A stretch of 64,000 bases of DNA from Mariniphaga sp. Lineage in GTDB: Bacteria > Bacteroidota > Bacteroidia > Bacteroidales > Prolixibacteraceae. Position numbers and translations under genes: made by a program. Shown piece by piece: positions 44,890 through 54,140 of this stretch (position 1 is the stretch's first letter; every line of letters begins with the position of its first letter). The notes below the pieces were generated by a model. It did not search any database and had not been told where the DNA came from. It saw nothing but the letters and a program-made list of their open reading frames with translations. Location of the stretch: positions 22,891 to 86,890 of the forward strand of contig JAHYIT010000003.1 of assembly GCA_019429205.1 (NCBI GenBank). The letters are read 5' to 3'.

Positions 44890-46611
44890 CTACCTTTTCA
44901 CCACGAGTTTGCCGGTTAAAACTTCGCCCTTGTAGTTTACACGCACCATATAAACTCCTTCTTTCCAACCCGAAGTATTTATTTTATACTTTTTGCCTTT
45001 TATCCTGGTTTTCTTCTCTTTCAGGATTTGATTTTGATCAAAAATTTCTAATCCCCATTCTGTATTAATTTCTGTATCCCCTTCAACATTTGACTCAATT
45101 GATACAATTGTTTCTCCTGTCGATGGGTTTGGAGAAAGAATTATACTCAACGGTGTTGCGCCGGTACAGTCAATAGTTATATACTTTGTAGCGATTGGTG
45201 AAAGCTGTTGACATAAATTTTCTGTTTGAAGACGAACATAAATTTCGTAGCAATTACAATTCGGTTCAACAAATATACATGATGTCCCCTGTCCATTTAA
45301 GATTGTACCACACGAAACAGTCCAATGATAGTCGGTTACAGGAGAAGATGTTCTGGCATTAATTTCGATCATGGTATTGCCGCAAACATCGAGGGAAAGA
45401 ATAATCGGTTTCGATGGCACTCCAATCCAGACATTCTTCCGGGCAAGAGGGGCCACACCACCGCAAGGCGTACGAACAATGGCTTCAATAAAAGCGCTAC
45501 CAGTACCAACAGGAGAAACGATAACCCGATTATTTTCTTCCACAACAGGTTCAAGATTAGAGTAATGCCACTCTGTTGTATAACCAGGTTGAATCTGTGC
45601 TATGGTATATTCTTCCTGCGAACCACAGATATTGGGTTCTCCTTCAATAACCGGATAGCTGCCGGCAAATGTTTTAACAGGAATGGTAATTTGTTTTGTC
45701 ACTTCTTTGTCCCCGTAAACAACTTTAACCGTAACAATTTCATCTGATAATCCGGGCACTTTTTGGAATGTATTGCTTGTAGTTGCAGTAGGGCTGTTGT
45801 TCCAGTAATAAACGGCACAAGGCAGTGCGGGGGTTGCAGTAACAGTATAGGTTATCGGATTTGTGTCCCCACAAAAAAAATAAGTTTTATTTGCTGAAAG
45901 GGTTAAAGTAACATTTCGGTCTATTGTTGCTGTTGCATACTTGCTCGATTGTACCGTTGCATCGCAACCGTTTATAGTCTGGTAACCTTTAACTTTAATA
46001 GTGCCGCCAGTTGAAGAAGCAGGATAAGAAGCGGTTATATAACTGTCACCGGGAATCTCGTTACTGCCTGTACTTGTTATACCATTTGCCGACCAGCCAG
46101 CCGGCAGGGTCCACATATAATAATATACTTTGTCAGGATTTAAAGTTCCTGTTCCCGGAATATTAAGTTTAGTTACCTCAAGCAACACCTGGCCTGAACT
46201 ACATGGAGCTATGGTATAGGTATTTCCATTTGTATAGGGTGTTAGATTGGGCTCAAGGTGCAAAATGGATTTGATAGTAACTGTAATAGTATTGGAAGTG
46301 GCTAATACAGTACCGCTGCTATTTTTTATCTGCGCTTTTAATGTCCCGATATATCCATCCGCATTTGCGGTAGCCTTCCACTTTACTTCAGCTTCGCTCG
46401 TGCTTTGTGAAGGAATATCTGCATTTGTTTGAAGCCAGACAAATTGATACCCACTTTGCCATCCAGATATAGAAGCAACATACCGATAGGTTGAATTGTT
46501 ACATACCTCAGATGGGTCGGTCGAATTTTTCTTTGAAATTGTTACAGTAACCGAATTTGCACTGAGATAGGCAATTACAGCAAAAATTGTAATAATGATT
46601 TGAGTTTTCAT
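44890..46611 (-). CDS. T9SS-secreted Ig/PKD-like repeat protein
   Basis: The 573-aa protein has a signal peptide (MKTQIIITIFAVIAYLSANS). The mature part is a row of Ig/PKD-like modules with Cys-rich turns (SEVCNNSTYRYVASISGW, ITIPVKTFAGSYPVIEGE, CGGVAPLARKNVWIGVPSK). There is no catalytic domain. The T9SS type A sorting domain is ILSPNPSTGETIVSIESN ... VNYKGEVLTGKLVVKR, close to that of the subtilase. A surface adhesin or scaffold role is likely. Its ATG overlaps the stop of the preceding gene by one base (TAATG), so translation is coupled. Confidence 0.8.
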   Translation of the reverse strand: MKTQIIITIFAVIAYLSANSVTVTISKKNSTDPSEVCNNSTYRYVASISGWQSGYQFVWLQTNADIPSQSTSEAEVKWKATANADGYIGTLKAQIKNSSGTVLATSNTITVTIKSILHLEPNLTPYTNGNTYTIAPCSSGQVLLEVTKLNIPGTGTLNPDKVYYYMWTLPAGWSANGITSTGSNEIPGDSYITASYPASSTGGTIKVKGYQTINGCDATVQSSKYATATIDRNVTLTLSANKTYFFCGDTNPITYTVTATPALPCAVYYWNNSPTATTSNTFQKVPGLSDEIVTVKVVYGDKEVTKQITIPVKTFAGSYPVIEGEPNICGSQEEYTIAQIQPGYTTEWHYSNLEPVVEENNRVIVSPVGTGSAFIEAIVRTPCGGVAPLARKNVWIGVPSKPIILSLDVCGNTMIEINARTSSPVTDYHWTVSCGTILNGQGTSCIFVEPNCNCYEIYVRLQTENLCQQLSPIATKYITIDCTGATPLSIILSPNPSTGETIVSIESNVEGDTEINTEWGLEIFDQNQILKEKKTRIKGKKYKINTSGWKEGVYMVRVNYKGEVLTGKLVVKR

Positions 46612-47258
46612 TAGAAGTTAAAATTAAAGGTTAAACTATAAGGGAATTCAAGTTTTGTTTGATAAAAGCTATGGTATTGGCGGTTGTCCGGACTAACATT
46701 ACTCCCCTCCGATTTAGACCATACTAAAAAGTTTTCTATCCCGGCTTCAAAAGCAATTGCTAAATTATCAGTAAGGAAAACCTTTACTCCGGCAAAGGGG
46801 ACAAGGAATAGATTATATGTTTCATTAACATTTGGGTAATCCATGTCGTCCAAAATCCCTAATAAAGCTCCTGCATCAGCGCCGTAATAAAACACGGCTC
46901 TGTTAAGCCTTTTTTGAAATTCGTACCCCAATGACAGCGAAAAATTGCCTTGTTGCTTTTTAGCAGTTAAATCATAATTTTTATTATCCTGGGTAATTTT
47001 ATATTTATCTACCCAATAAAATGCACCTAAACCAAACCGGTATGCCCCAATTATTTGGTTTTGTTTAATGTTGTTGATTTTAAACAATACTTTTTCTGGG
47101 TACCCATCGGAGAAGAAATTTTGCAAATCTATTGCAATTTCATATTTTGATTTGTCGTATTTTGAATCAATTATCTGCGCCTTTAAAAAGGGGTGTTGAA
47201 GAAATAAAAGCACGATACACAGGAATGTAATTAAAATAAACTTTTTTTGATTTTTCAT
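46611..47258 (-). CDS. putative outer-membrane beta-barrel protein
   Basis: The 215-aa protein has a signal peptide (MKNQKKFILITFLCIVLLFLQ) and alternating amphipathic strands ending in an aromatic C-terminal YSLTFNFNF, the usual outer-membrane barrel end. No specific family is recognised. It is the first gene of a pair with the T9SS adhesin, with stop and start overlapping. A barrel that helps display the adhesin would fit, but this is inference. Upstream lies a palindrome cluster (47442-47508). Confidence 0.62.
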   Translation of the reverse strand: MKNQKKFILITFLCIVLLFLQHPFLKAQIIDSKYDKSKYEIAIDLQNFFSDGYPEKVLFKINNIKQNQIIGAYRFGLGAFYWVDKYKITQDNKNYDLTAKKQQGNFSLSLGYEFQKRLNRAVFYYGADAGALLGILDDMDYPNVNETYNLFLVPFAGVKVFLTDNLAIAFEAGIENFLVWSKSEGSNVSPDNRQYHSFYQTKLEFPYSLTFNFNF

Positions 47259-47441
47259 TTTTTAATAATTTTTGATTTTTATTTGACGAATTAATGGATT
47301 TTATAGCATTAAAGCTATTCAGCTAATTATAAAAATAATTTGTGTTTTCATGGTTCTCTAATCATGATTTTCCGATTTAAATGGTTTGTAAACTTTGCTT
47401 TCATTTTTCGGGGTCAATGAATGAACTATTTTTCTATTAAA

Positions 47442-47508
47442 TACGCGTAGAATTACGCATAGGCAACACGTAGAACTACGCATAAAACTTTACGTAGTTC
47501 TACGTAAA
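47442..47508. promoter_or_regulatory. cluster of CGTAGAAYTACG palindromes
   Basis: Three related palindromic words: ACGCGTAGAATTACGCAT (from 47443), CACGTAGAACTACGCAT (from 47467) and TACGTAGTTCTACGTAA (from 47491). The second and third pair as a 13-bp inverted repeat around a short loop. They lie in the 298-bp gap between the beta-barrel and NUDIX genes. Either operator sites for a dimeric regulator or a small hairpin is possible. Confidence 0.5.
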
Positions 47509-47556
47509 TTATAAACTCAGGGAGAAAATTTTAGAATTATTAACAGCAGTTTCGGC

Positions 47557-47970
47557 TTAAAAAAACTCCTCCAGAATCTCCCGGTGGTCAAATGCCATTT
47601 CGGGCAGGTTATTTATTGAAAACCATTTTGCATGGGCGGCGTCGTCGTTTCCTTTCACTTCTGCTTTTTCGGGCAGTAGCGCTGAAAAAACCACAGAAAT
47701 GGTCCTGTGGCGCGGGTCGCGGTCAATCGCATCGAAGGTTTTAAACTGCGTCATTTGTTCCACCGACAGGCCGGTTTCTTCCTCCAACTCGCGTTTGCAG
47801 GCGGTTTCCAGCAGTTCGTCCATATTTACAAAACCGCCGGGCAACGCCCATTTTCCTTTAAACGGTTCAATACCACGCTGAATAAGCAGCACCGAAAAAC
47901 CACTGTTTCCTTTTACATAAACCAAAGCATCAACCGTTAACGCCGGTCGCGGATATTTATAGGTGTACAT
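47557..47970 (-). CDS. NUDIX hydrolase
   Basis: A 137-aa single-domain enzyme with the Nudix box GGFVNMDELLETACKRELEEETGL (GX5EX7REUXEEXGU form) and the entry KGKWALPGG. It resembles ADP-ribose/NADH-type NUDIX proteins of Bacteroidota, some of which have a C-terminal regulatory domain; this one lacks it. It should hydrolyse a nucleoside diphosphate derivative. Its start at 47970 faces the minisatellite. Confidence 0.93.
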   Translation of the reverse strand: MYTYKYPRPALTVDALVYVKGNSGFSVLLIQRGIEPFKGKWALPGGFVNMDELLETACKRELEEETGLSVEQMTQFKTFDAIDRDPRHRTISVVFSALLPEKAEVKGNDDAAHAKWFSINNLPEMAFDHREILEEFF

Positions 47971-48052
47971 AACAAATCACAAAAAATAAATAATCAAATA
48001 ACAAAAAATCAAACAAATCTCAAACTTATCAAACCTTTCAAACCTTCAAACT

Positions 48053-48314
48053 CTTCGAACAATGTCGAACCATTTCAAACTCTTCGAACAACGTCGAACC
48101 ATTTCAAACTCTTCGAACAACGTCGAACCATTTCAAACTCTTCGAACAATGTCGAACCATTTCAAACTCTTCGAACAACGTCGAACAATTTCGAACTCTT
48201 CGAACAACGTCGAACCATTTCAAACTCTTCGAACAACGTCGAACAATTTCGAACTCTTCGAACAACGTCGAACCATTTCAAACTCTTCGAACAACGTCGA
48301 ACAATTTCAAACCA
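48053..48314. repeat. 29-bp minisatellite, nine tandem copies
   Basis: CTTCGAACAA plus (T/C)GTCGAACCATTTCAAACT recurs with starts at 48053, 48082, 48111, 48140, 48169, 48198, 48227, 48256 and 48285. All spacings are 29 bp. Copies 5, 7 and 9 carry ACAATTT in place of ACCATTT, and 5 and 7 also have TTTCGAAC, giving a 58-bp higher-order period in the second half. The upstream flank (48000-48052) is a degenerate CAAACTTTCAAA-type tract. The array ends about 165 bp before prfC. The ORF running through it is an artefact of the stop-free repeat. Confidence 0.92.
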
Positions 48315-48446
48315 TTTTATACCTTTTAATTTCGCCTTAAAATTAGGAAAATGAAAAACTTAAAAGTATCAGTTTACTTTTTTCTTACCTGAAGACATCA
48401 AAATTGAAACTTTAAGCGCTGATCTTTCAACTCCCAACTTCTTTGC

Positions 48447-48454
48447 TAATTTTG
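48447..48454 (+). promoter_or_regulatory. -7 box of prfC
   Basis: TAATTTTG matches TAnnTTTG exactly, with TTTC at 48425-48428 as a possible -33 element (18 bp spacing). The prfC ATG is at 48480. Confidence 0.5.
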
Positions 48455-48479
48455 CAACCGCAAAAACAAAAGGAAACGA

Positions 48480-50054
48480 ATGACATTTCAAAAAGAGATA
48501 GACCGCCGGAGAACCTTCGGAATTGTGAGCCATCCCGATGCCGGGAAAACCACGCTCACCGAAAAGCTGCTGCTGTTTGGCGGCGCCATTCATGTGGCCG
48601 GCGCGGTAAAAAGCAACAAAATAAAAAAGGGGGCTACTTCCGACTTTATGGAAATTGAACGGCAGCGCGGGATTTCGGTGGCCACGTCGGTCATGGGGTT
48701 CGAATACAACGGCTACAAGGTGAATATCCTGGACACCCCCGGCCACCAGGATTTCCAGGAAGATACTTTTCGTACGCTTACGGCGGTTGACAGCGTAATT
48801 ATTGTAATTGATGCTGCCAAAGGCGTGGAGCCGCAAACCGAAAAACTGATGAACGTTTGCCGTATGCGAAACACACCGGTTATTGTGTTCATCAACAAAA
48901 TGGATCGTCCGGCACAAGATTCCTTTTCACTGCTCGACGAAATTGAAGACCAGCTGAAAATAAAGGTGCGACCGCTGAGTTGGCCCATCAACAGCGGCCC
49001 AGATTTTAAAGGTGTTTACAGCATTTACAACCGCAGTCTGAAACTGTTCGACTTCAACATTCAGGGAATTGAGGAAGGTATCGACTTTAAAGATATTTCC
49101 AGCCCGGAGCTTGAAACTCACATAAGCGACGATGCCCAAACCCTGCGCAATGAGCTGGAACTGGTGGAAGGTGTTTATTCTGAATTCAACCGCGACGACT
49201 ACTTGAAAGGAAACCTGGCGCCGGTATTTTTCGGAAGTGCTTTGTACAATTTTGGCGTGCAGGAACTGCTTCATGCTTTCCTTGAAATTGCGCCGTCGCC
49301 GCAGCCTTCCAAAGCGGAAGAACGTGAAATTCAACCCAACGAAAATAATTTTACAGGATTTGTGTTTAAAATTCACGCCAACATCGATCCCAACCACCGC
49401 AGCCGCATCGCTTTTGTAAAAATCTGTTCGGGCAAGTTTGAAAGGAATAAAGTTTACACACATATCCGGTCGGGCAAAACCATGCGGATTTCGAGTCCTA
49501 CTGCATTTATGGCCGAACAAAAAGAAATTGTAGAAGTGGCGTACCCGGGCGATATTATTGGTGTTCCCGACAATGGCAGCTTTATTATCGGCGACACCCT
49601 GACAGATGGGGAAAATATTCACTATAAAGGACTTCCCAGTTTTTCGCCGGAGCTTTTTCGGTATATTGAAAATGCCGACCCCATGAAATCGAAACAACTG
49701 AATAAAGGCATCGACCACCTGACCGACGAAGGAGTTGCGCAATTATTCACCAGCCAGTTTAACGGACGGAAAATTGTTGGCACAGTTGGCCAGCTTCAGT
49801 TTGAAGTAATTCAGTTCAGGTTGGAACATGAATATAACGCCAAATGCCGTTTTGAACCGCTTCAAATGTACAAGGCGTGCTGGATTGAATCGGACAATTC
49901 CAAAATGCTGGAAGAGTTCAAAAAACGAAAACACCAAAAAATGGCCAAAGACAAACTGGGCCGCGATGTGTTCCTGGCCGATTCGCAATTTATTTTGCAA
50001 ATGGCACAAGATGAATTCAAAGACATCAGCTTCCATTTTACCTCGGAATTTTAA
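48480..50054 (+). CDS. prfC: peptide chain release factor 3
   Basis: The 524-aa GTPase starts with [17 protein letters not shown] (P-loop), [13 protein letters not shown] (switch I), [13 protein letters not shown] (switch II) and INKMDRPA (NKxD), all in order. The translation-factor domains II/III follow ([39 protein letters not shown]). RF3 removes RF1/RF2 from the ribosome after peptide release. Full length and no lesion. A UPF0316 gene follows after 27 bp. Confidence 0.95.
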   Translation: MTFQKEIDRRRTFGIVSHPDAGKTTLTEKLLLFGGAIHVAGAVKSNKIKKGATSDFMEIERQRGISVATSVMGFEYNGYKVNILDTPGHQDFQEDTFRTLTAVDSVIIVIDAAKGVEPQTEKLMNVCRMRNTPVIVFINKMDRPAQDSFSLLDEIEDQLKIKVRPLSWPINSGPDFKGVYSIYNRSLKLFDFNIQGIEEGIDFKDISSPELETHISDDAQTLRNELELVEGVYSEFNRDDYLKGNLAPVFFGSALYNFGVQELLHAFLEIAPSPQPSKAEEREIQPNENNFTGFVFKIHANIDPNHRSRIAFVKICSGKFERNKVYTHIRSGKTMRISSPTAFMAEQKEIVEVAYPGDIIGVPDNGSFIIGDTLTDGENIHYKGLPSFSPELFRYIENADPMKSKQLNKGIDHLTDEGVAQLFTSQFNGRKIVGTVGQLQFEVIQFRLEHEYNAKCRFEPLQMYKACWIESDNSKMLEEFKKRKHQKMAKDKLGRDVFLADSQFILQMAQDEFKDISFHFTSEF

Positions 50055-50081
50055 TGTATTTTTATTGCAAATTTTGAAAAA

Positions 50082-50663
50082 ATGATTTTGGCTGATAATT
50101 TTTTCGACACAAACTTTTTCACCTATTTTCTGCTTCCGTTCCTGATTTTTCTATCCAGGATATTGGATGTAACCATTGGTACCATTCGTATTGTAATGGT
50201 TTCGAAAGGGCAAAAAATATGGGCTCCGATGCTTGGTTTTTTTGAAATACTGATATGGCTGCTGGCCATTTCCCGCATATTTGAAAACCTCAACAACTGG
50301 AGCTGCTATTTTGCTTATGCGGCAGGTTTTGCCACAGGAAATTACATTGGATTAATTATTGAAGAACGTCTGGCCATGGGTATTGTAAAAATTCAGATTA
50401 TAACCCGCAGAAGCGCAACAGAACTGATTCAGAACCTTAAAAATGCGGGTTATGGAATCACACATCACGACGCCAAAGGCAGCAGCGAGGATGTGAGTAT
50501 CATCTACACCATTATTAAACGAAACGAGATACAAAAAGTGGAAAATCTTGTAAAATTTACTAACCCAAAGGCGTTTTATTCCATAGAGGATGTAAAGTCA
50601 GTAAGTCACGGAGTATTTCCGGTTAAGGCTGCAGAGCGCTGGGGTTGGAGAAAAGGAAAATAG
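50082..50663 (+). CDS. DUF2179/UPF0316 membrane protein
   Basis: The 193-aa protein has three N-terminal helices (FFTYFLLPFLIFLSRILDV and WAPMLGFFEILIWLLAISRIF) with the UPF0316 motif RILDVTIGTIRIVMVSKGQK. A C-terminal DUF2179-like domain follows (IKIQIITRRSATELI-like; DVSIIYTIIKRNEI). The role is unknown. It probably shares a message with prfC. Confidence 0.85.
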   Translation: MILADNFFDTNFFTYFLLPFLIFLSRILDVTIGTIRIVMVSKGQKIWAPMLGFFEILIWLLAISRIFENLNNWSCYFAYAAGFATGNYIGLIIEERLAMGIVKIQIITRRSATELIQNLKNAGYGITHHDAKGSSEDVSIIYTIIKRNEIQKVENLVKFTNPKAFYSIEDVKSVSHGVFPVKAAERWGWRKGK

Positions 50664-50760
50664 AAATGGGGGCAACCCGGAAAATTTTCGTATTACAGAA
50701 ATTGTAAACTTGTATTTAATAAACCTGATATTAACTGCTTAATAAAGCAAAAAATTAAAA

Positions 50761-51495
50761 ATGATGAAAAAAAATTATTTACTGGCTGTAATAGCCCTGG
50801 CAATGTTAACTGTCCCTGCTTTTGCACAAAAAGCAAACAAACTTACAAAAGAAGAAAAAAAGGCAGGCTGGGAACTGCTTTTCAACGGTAAAAATTTCAA
50901 AGGGTGGCGCCAGTATGCCGGCGAAACCATGCCTGCCAACTGGACCATCGAAGACGGCGCCATGAAGGTTTTTCTGGGTGAAGGGAAAAAACCGGGCCAG
51001 GGCGCCGGAGGCGACATCATTTTCAGTGACAGGGAATTTAAAAATTTTGAGTTATCCATCGACTGGCAAGCAGGAAACATGGCCAATTCCGGAATTTTCT
51101 ATTACGTAAAGGAAGAACCGGGTAAACCCATTTACTATGCAGCACCCGAAATTCAGGTGCTCGACAACGAAAATGCCACCGACAATAAAATCGACACCCA
51201 TTTGGCCGGTTCACTGTACGACATGATTCCTGCCGACCCAAAAACCGTTAATCCCGCCGGGCAATGGAATACCTGTGTAATAAAGGTAAAAGACGGAAAA
51301 GCATCGGTAAGCATGAACGGCACTGAAGTGGTTACCTACACGCACTGGACACCCGAGTGGGAAGAGCTTGTTGAAAACAGCAAATTCAAAAATTTTCCCG
51401 GGTTTACTAAAGGCATTGCAAAAGAAGGCTACATCGGGCTGCAGGACCACGGTTATACGGTTTGGTTCAGGAATATTAAAATTCGTGAACTGTAG
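50761..51495 (+). CDS. DUF1080 (3-keto-disaccharide hydrolase-type) secreted protein
   Basis: The 244-aa protein has a signal peptide (MKKNYLLAVIALAMLTVPAFAQ) and a single DUF1080 jelly-roll: ELLFNGKNFKGWRQYAGE, NWTIEDGAMKVFLGEG, FELSIDWQAGNMANSGIFYY and WFRNIKIREL at the end. The family is implicated in 3-keto-glycoside processing. It is followed at ~150 bp by a GH92 mannosidase gene on the same strand, with a palindrome between, so the two may form a glycan-degrading module. Confidence 0.88.
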   Translation: MMKKNYLLAVIALAMLTVPAFAQKANKLTKEEKKAGWELLFNGKNFKGWRQYAGETMPANWTIEDGAMKVFLGEGKKPGQGAGGDIIFSDREFKNFELSIDWQAGNMANSGIFYYVKEEPGKPIYYAAPEIQVLDNENATDNKIDTHLAGSLYDMIPADPKTVNPAGQWNTCVIKVKDGKASVSMNGTEVVTYTHWTPEWEELVENSKFKNFPGFTKGIAKEGYIGLQDHGYTVWFRNIKIREL

Positions 51496-51532
51496 CACCT
51501 GTCTTTTTTTCTGGTGAATCAATATTTCAAAC

Positions 51533-51575
51533 TTCGACTACGCTCAGTTTGACAGTCACAGTGAGCGTAGTCGAA
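51533..51575. repeat. REP-like palindrome
   Basis: TTCGACTACGCTCA (51533-51546) and TGAGCGTAGTCGAA (51562-51575) are perfect 14-bp inverted repeats with a 15-nt centre. Elements with this sequence are frequently scattered in Bacteroidota genomes. It lies between the DUF1080 and GH92 genes and might act as a terminator or mRNA stabiliser. Confidence 0.85.
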
Positions 51576-51640
51576 CTGTGTTTACAACCACGTATTAATA
51601 CAACATAATACAATCCATGCAATTTGTAAAACAAATTTCA

Positions 51641-53875
51641 ATGAATTCATTCAAAACAATTCTCTCTGTAACAATCCTCCTTTTTGCATTTTCATGCCAG
51701 GTGCAGGAAAAAACGGTTCAGGAAACAGATTACGCCCAATTTGTGGATCCTTACATTGGCAGCGATTACCACGGCCATGTGTTTGTGGGTGCAAACGTAC
51801 CTTTTGGAGCCGTTCAACTGGGCCCCAATAACGAAACCCAGGGCTGGGACTGGTGCTCGGGCTATCATTACTCCGATTCCCTTCTTATCGGTTTTGCACA
51901 CACCCACCTCAGCGGCACAGGCATTGGCGATTTGGGCGATATCGTTTTCATGCCGGTTTCAGATGCTTATAATCCGGAGGTTGACAAGGATTCGGCCTAC
52001 AACTGGAAATCGACCTATTCGCACGACCGCGAAGCTGTTGAACCCGGTTACTATTACGTTCATGTGGAACGTTACAACATCGATGCAGAACTAACAACCA
52101 CCGAACGTGTGGGATTTCATAAATACAAGTACAATTCCGGGGAAAATTCGTTTGTGATTGTTGATTTGAAATACGGAACCGGTTGGGATATGCTCACCGA
52201 TGGACTGGTTGAACAGGTGGACAACAGCAGCATTCAAGGCCATAGGATGTCGCGCGGTTGGGCCAGAGACCAGCGGGTGTTTTTCCACACCGAATTTTCA
52301 AAAGAAATCGAACAATTTAAAATTTTGGTTTCCAATGAACAGCAGGGCGTGGTTACTGTGCTTATCGAATTTAAGGGTGCCGGTGAATTGCTGGCCAAAA
52401 CGGCCATTTCTCCGGTAAGTTCCGAAGGTGCAAAAGCCAATCTTTCAGCAGAACTGAACCACTGGAACTTCGATGGCGTGCACGCTGATGCCAAAGAAAA
52501 ATGGAACTACGAGCTGGCTAAAATCAGAATTGAAACGGAAAGTCTGGCCGATAAGCGGACGTTTTACACGGCGCTTTACCATACCATGATAGCCCCTTCG
52601 CTGTTTAACGATGTTACCGGCGAATACCGAGGCGCCAATCGTGAGGTAAAACCCGACCCGGGCTACGAAACCTACACCACTTTTTCGCTGTGGGACACTT
52701 ACCGGGCAGCGCATCCGCTCTTTACGCTGGTGCAGCAGGAACGGGTAAATGACTTTATCAACTCCATGCTGGCCATTTATCATCAGCAGGGCAAACTGCC
52801 CATCTGGCACTTGCACGGCAATGAAACCAACACCATGGTGGGCTATTCCGCCGTTCCGGTTATTGCCGATGCCTACCTGAAAGGTTTTAGCGGGTTTGAT
52901 GCCGAACTGGCTTTTGAAGCCATGAAAACCTCGGCTATGCTGGACGAACGCGGGCTGGATTACGTGAAATCGCAGGGATTTATTCCGGCCGATTCGCAAG
53001 TGGAATCGGTGGCCCGGGCCATGGAATATGCCATCGACGACTGGGCCATTGCAGCCATGGCCGGCGCTATGGGAAAAACTGAAGATGCAGAATACTTTTC
53101 AAAACGGGCAAATTATTACCGAAATTATTTCGACGAAACGAGCGGTTTTATGCGGGGAAAATTGAGCGACGAATCATGGCGCACTCCGTTCAGCCCCATT
53201 TTTTCGCAACACCGCGAAGATGACTTCTGCGAAGGCAATGCCTGGCAATACACCTGGCTGGTGCCACACGATGTGGAAGGTTTAACCGAACTTTTTGGTA
53301 GCGAAGAAGCGTTTGTTACCAAACTCGACAGTCTGTTCACCATTCCATCAACGCAGGTGGAAGGCGCCTCGTCCGATATTACCGGCCTGATTGGTCAGTA
53401 TGCCCACGGCAATGAGCCAAGCCACCACACCACTTACCTGTATGCCTGGGTGGGTCAGCAATGGAAATCGGCCGAAAAAGTGCGCGAAATTTGCACCACC
53501 ATGTACACCGACCAGCCCGACGGACTGTGCGGAAACGAAGACTGCGGCCAGATGTCGGCGTGGTATGTTTTTTCATCCATGGGCTTTTACCCGGTAAACC
53601 CGGCCAACGGTGCGTATGTTTTTGGAAGTCCGCTGTTCGATGAGGCAGAGATTCAGTTGCCGGAAGGAAAAACCTTCAAAGTTGCTGCTGAGAACAACAG
53701 CAAAGCGAACATTTATATCCAGTCGGCAAAACTGAACGGACAGCCTTATGAAAAAACGTTCATCACCCATAAAGACATTGAACAGGGTGGCGAACTGGTT
53801 TTTGTTATGGGAAATGAGCCGAACCCGGAGTTTGGAAAAGCAAAGGAGAACCGGCCAAAGTCGGTGGTGTATTAA
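51641..53875 (+). CDS. GH92 family alpha-mannosidase lipoprotein
   Basis: The ATG at 51641 (MNSFKTILSVTILLFAFSCQ) provides a lipoprotein signal; the track's ATG at 51617 is in an AT-rich leader. The 744-aa protein matches GH92: DPYIGSDYHGHVFVGANVPF near the N-terminus, LGPNNETQGWDWCSGYHYSD, GNETNTMVGYSAVPVIADAY and NEDCGQMSAWYVFSSMGFYPV with the acid/base region. These calcium-dependent enzymes cleave alpha-1,2-, 1,3- or 1,6-mannosides in the periplasm. Length is typical. DUF2061 follows after 11 bp. Confidence 0.95.
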   Translation: MNSFKTILSVTILLFAFSCQVQEKTVQETDYAQFVDPYIGSDYHGHVFVGANVPFGAVQLGPNNETQGWDWCSGYHYSDSLLIGFAHTHLSGTGIGDLGDIVFMPVSDAYNPEVDKDSAYNWKSTYSHDREAVEPGYYYVHVERYNIDAELTTTERVGFHKYKYNSGENSFVIVDLKYGTGWDMLTDGLVEQVDNSSIQGHRMSRGWARDQRVFFHTEFSKEIEQFKILVSNEQQGVVTVLIEFKGAGELLAKTAISPVSSEGAKANLSAELNHWNFDGVHADAKEKWNYELAKIRIETESLADKRTFYTALYHTMIAPSLFNDVTGEYRGANREVKPDPGYETYTTFSLWDTYRAAHPLFTLVQQERVNDFINSMLAIYHQQGKLPIWHLHGNETNTMVGYSAVPVIADAYLKGFSGFDAELAFEAMKTSAMLDERGLDYVKSQGFIPADSQVESVARAMEYAIDDWAIAAMAGAMGKTEDAEYFSKRANYYRNYFDETSGFMRGKLSDESWRTPFSPIFSQHREDDFCEGNAWQYTWLVPHDVEGLTELFGSEEAFVTKLDSLFTIPSTQVEGASSDITGLIGQYAHGNEPSHHTTYLYAWVGQQWKSAEKVREICTTMYTDQPDGLCGNEDCGQMSAWYVFSSMGFYPVNPANGAYVFGSPLFDEAEIQLPEGKTFKVAAENNSKANIYIQSAKLNGQPYEKTFITHKDIEQGGELVFVMGNEPNPEFGKAKENRPKSVVY

Positions 53876-53886
53876 ATTTTAAGATT

Positions 53887-54084
53887 ATGGAATCAAAAAA
53901 AAGAAGCCTGCTGAAAGCCATCTCTTACCGGATAATTTGTGTTATATCGATGTTGGTTATAACCTACCTGTTCACAAAAAATGCGAATCAATCTCTTTAT
54001 ATCACAATTGTTTTTCAGACAATTCAAACGGTAATCTATTACCTTCATGAACGAATTTGGGTGAGAATACCAGTAAAGAGCTGA
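53887..54084 (+). CDS. DUF2061 membrane protein
   Basis: A 65-aa protein with two transmembrane segments. SKKRSLLKAISYRIICVISM and QSLYITIVFQTIQTVIYYLHERIWVRI are the family landmarks of DUF2061. Function unknown. It is close behind the GH92 gene and may share its message. It is intact in spite of the decayed region that follows. Confidence 0.85.
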   Translation: MESKKRSLLKAISYRIICVISMLVITYLFTKNANQSLYITIVFQTIQTVIYYLHERIWVRIPVKS

Positions 54085-54140
54085 TTTTGTCGGTTAATTT
54101 TTGATGAATTTAGTTTACATGAAAAAATAAAACAGTTGCC

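Noticed and set aside
48053-48314. Possible CRISPR array with 29-nt repeats
   Set aside because: Units are directly contiguous with no spacers.
48062-48340. 92-aa ORF with periodic sequence (NHFKLFEQRRTISNSSNN...)
   Set aside because: It is the translation of the 29-bp tandem array; because 29 is not divisible by three all frames stay open, and no gene signal precedes it.
48927-49742. 271-aa antisense ORF inside prfC
   Set aside because: It is a mirror of prfC codon bias; no start context or domain pattern.
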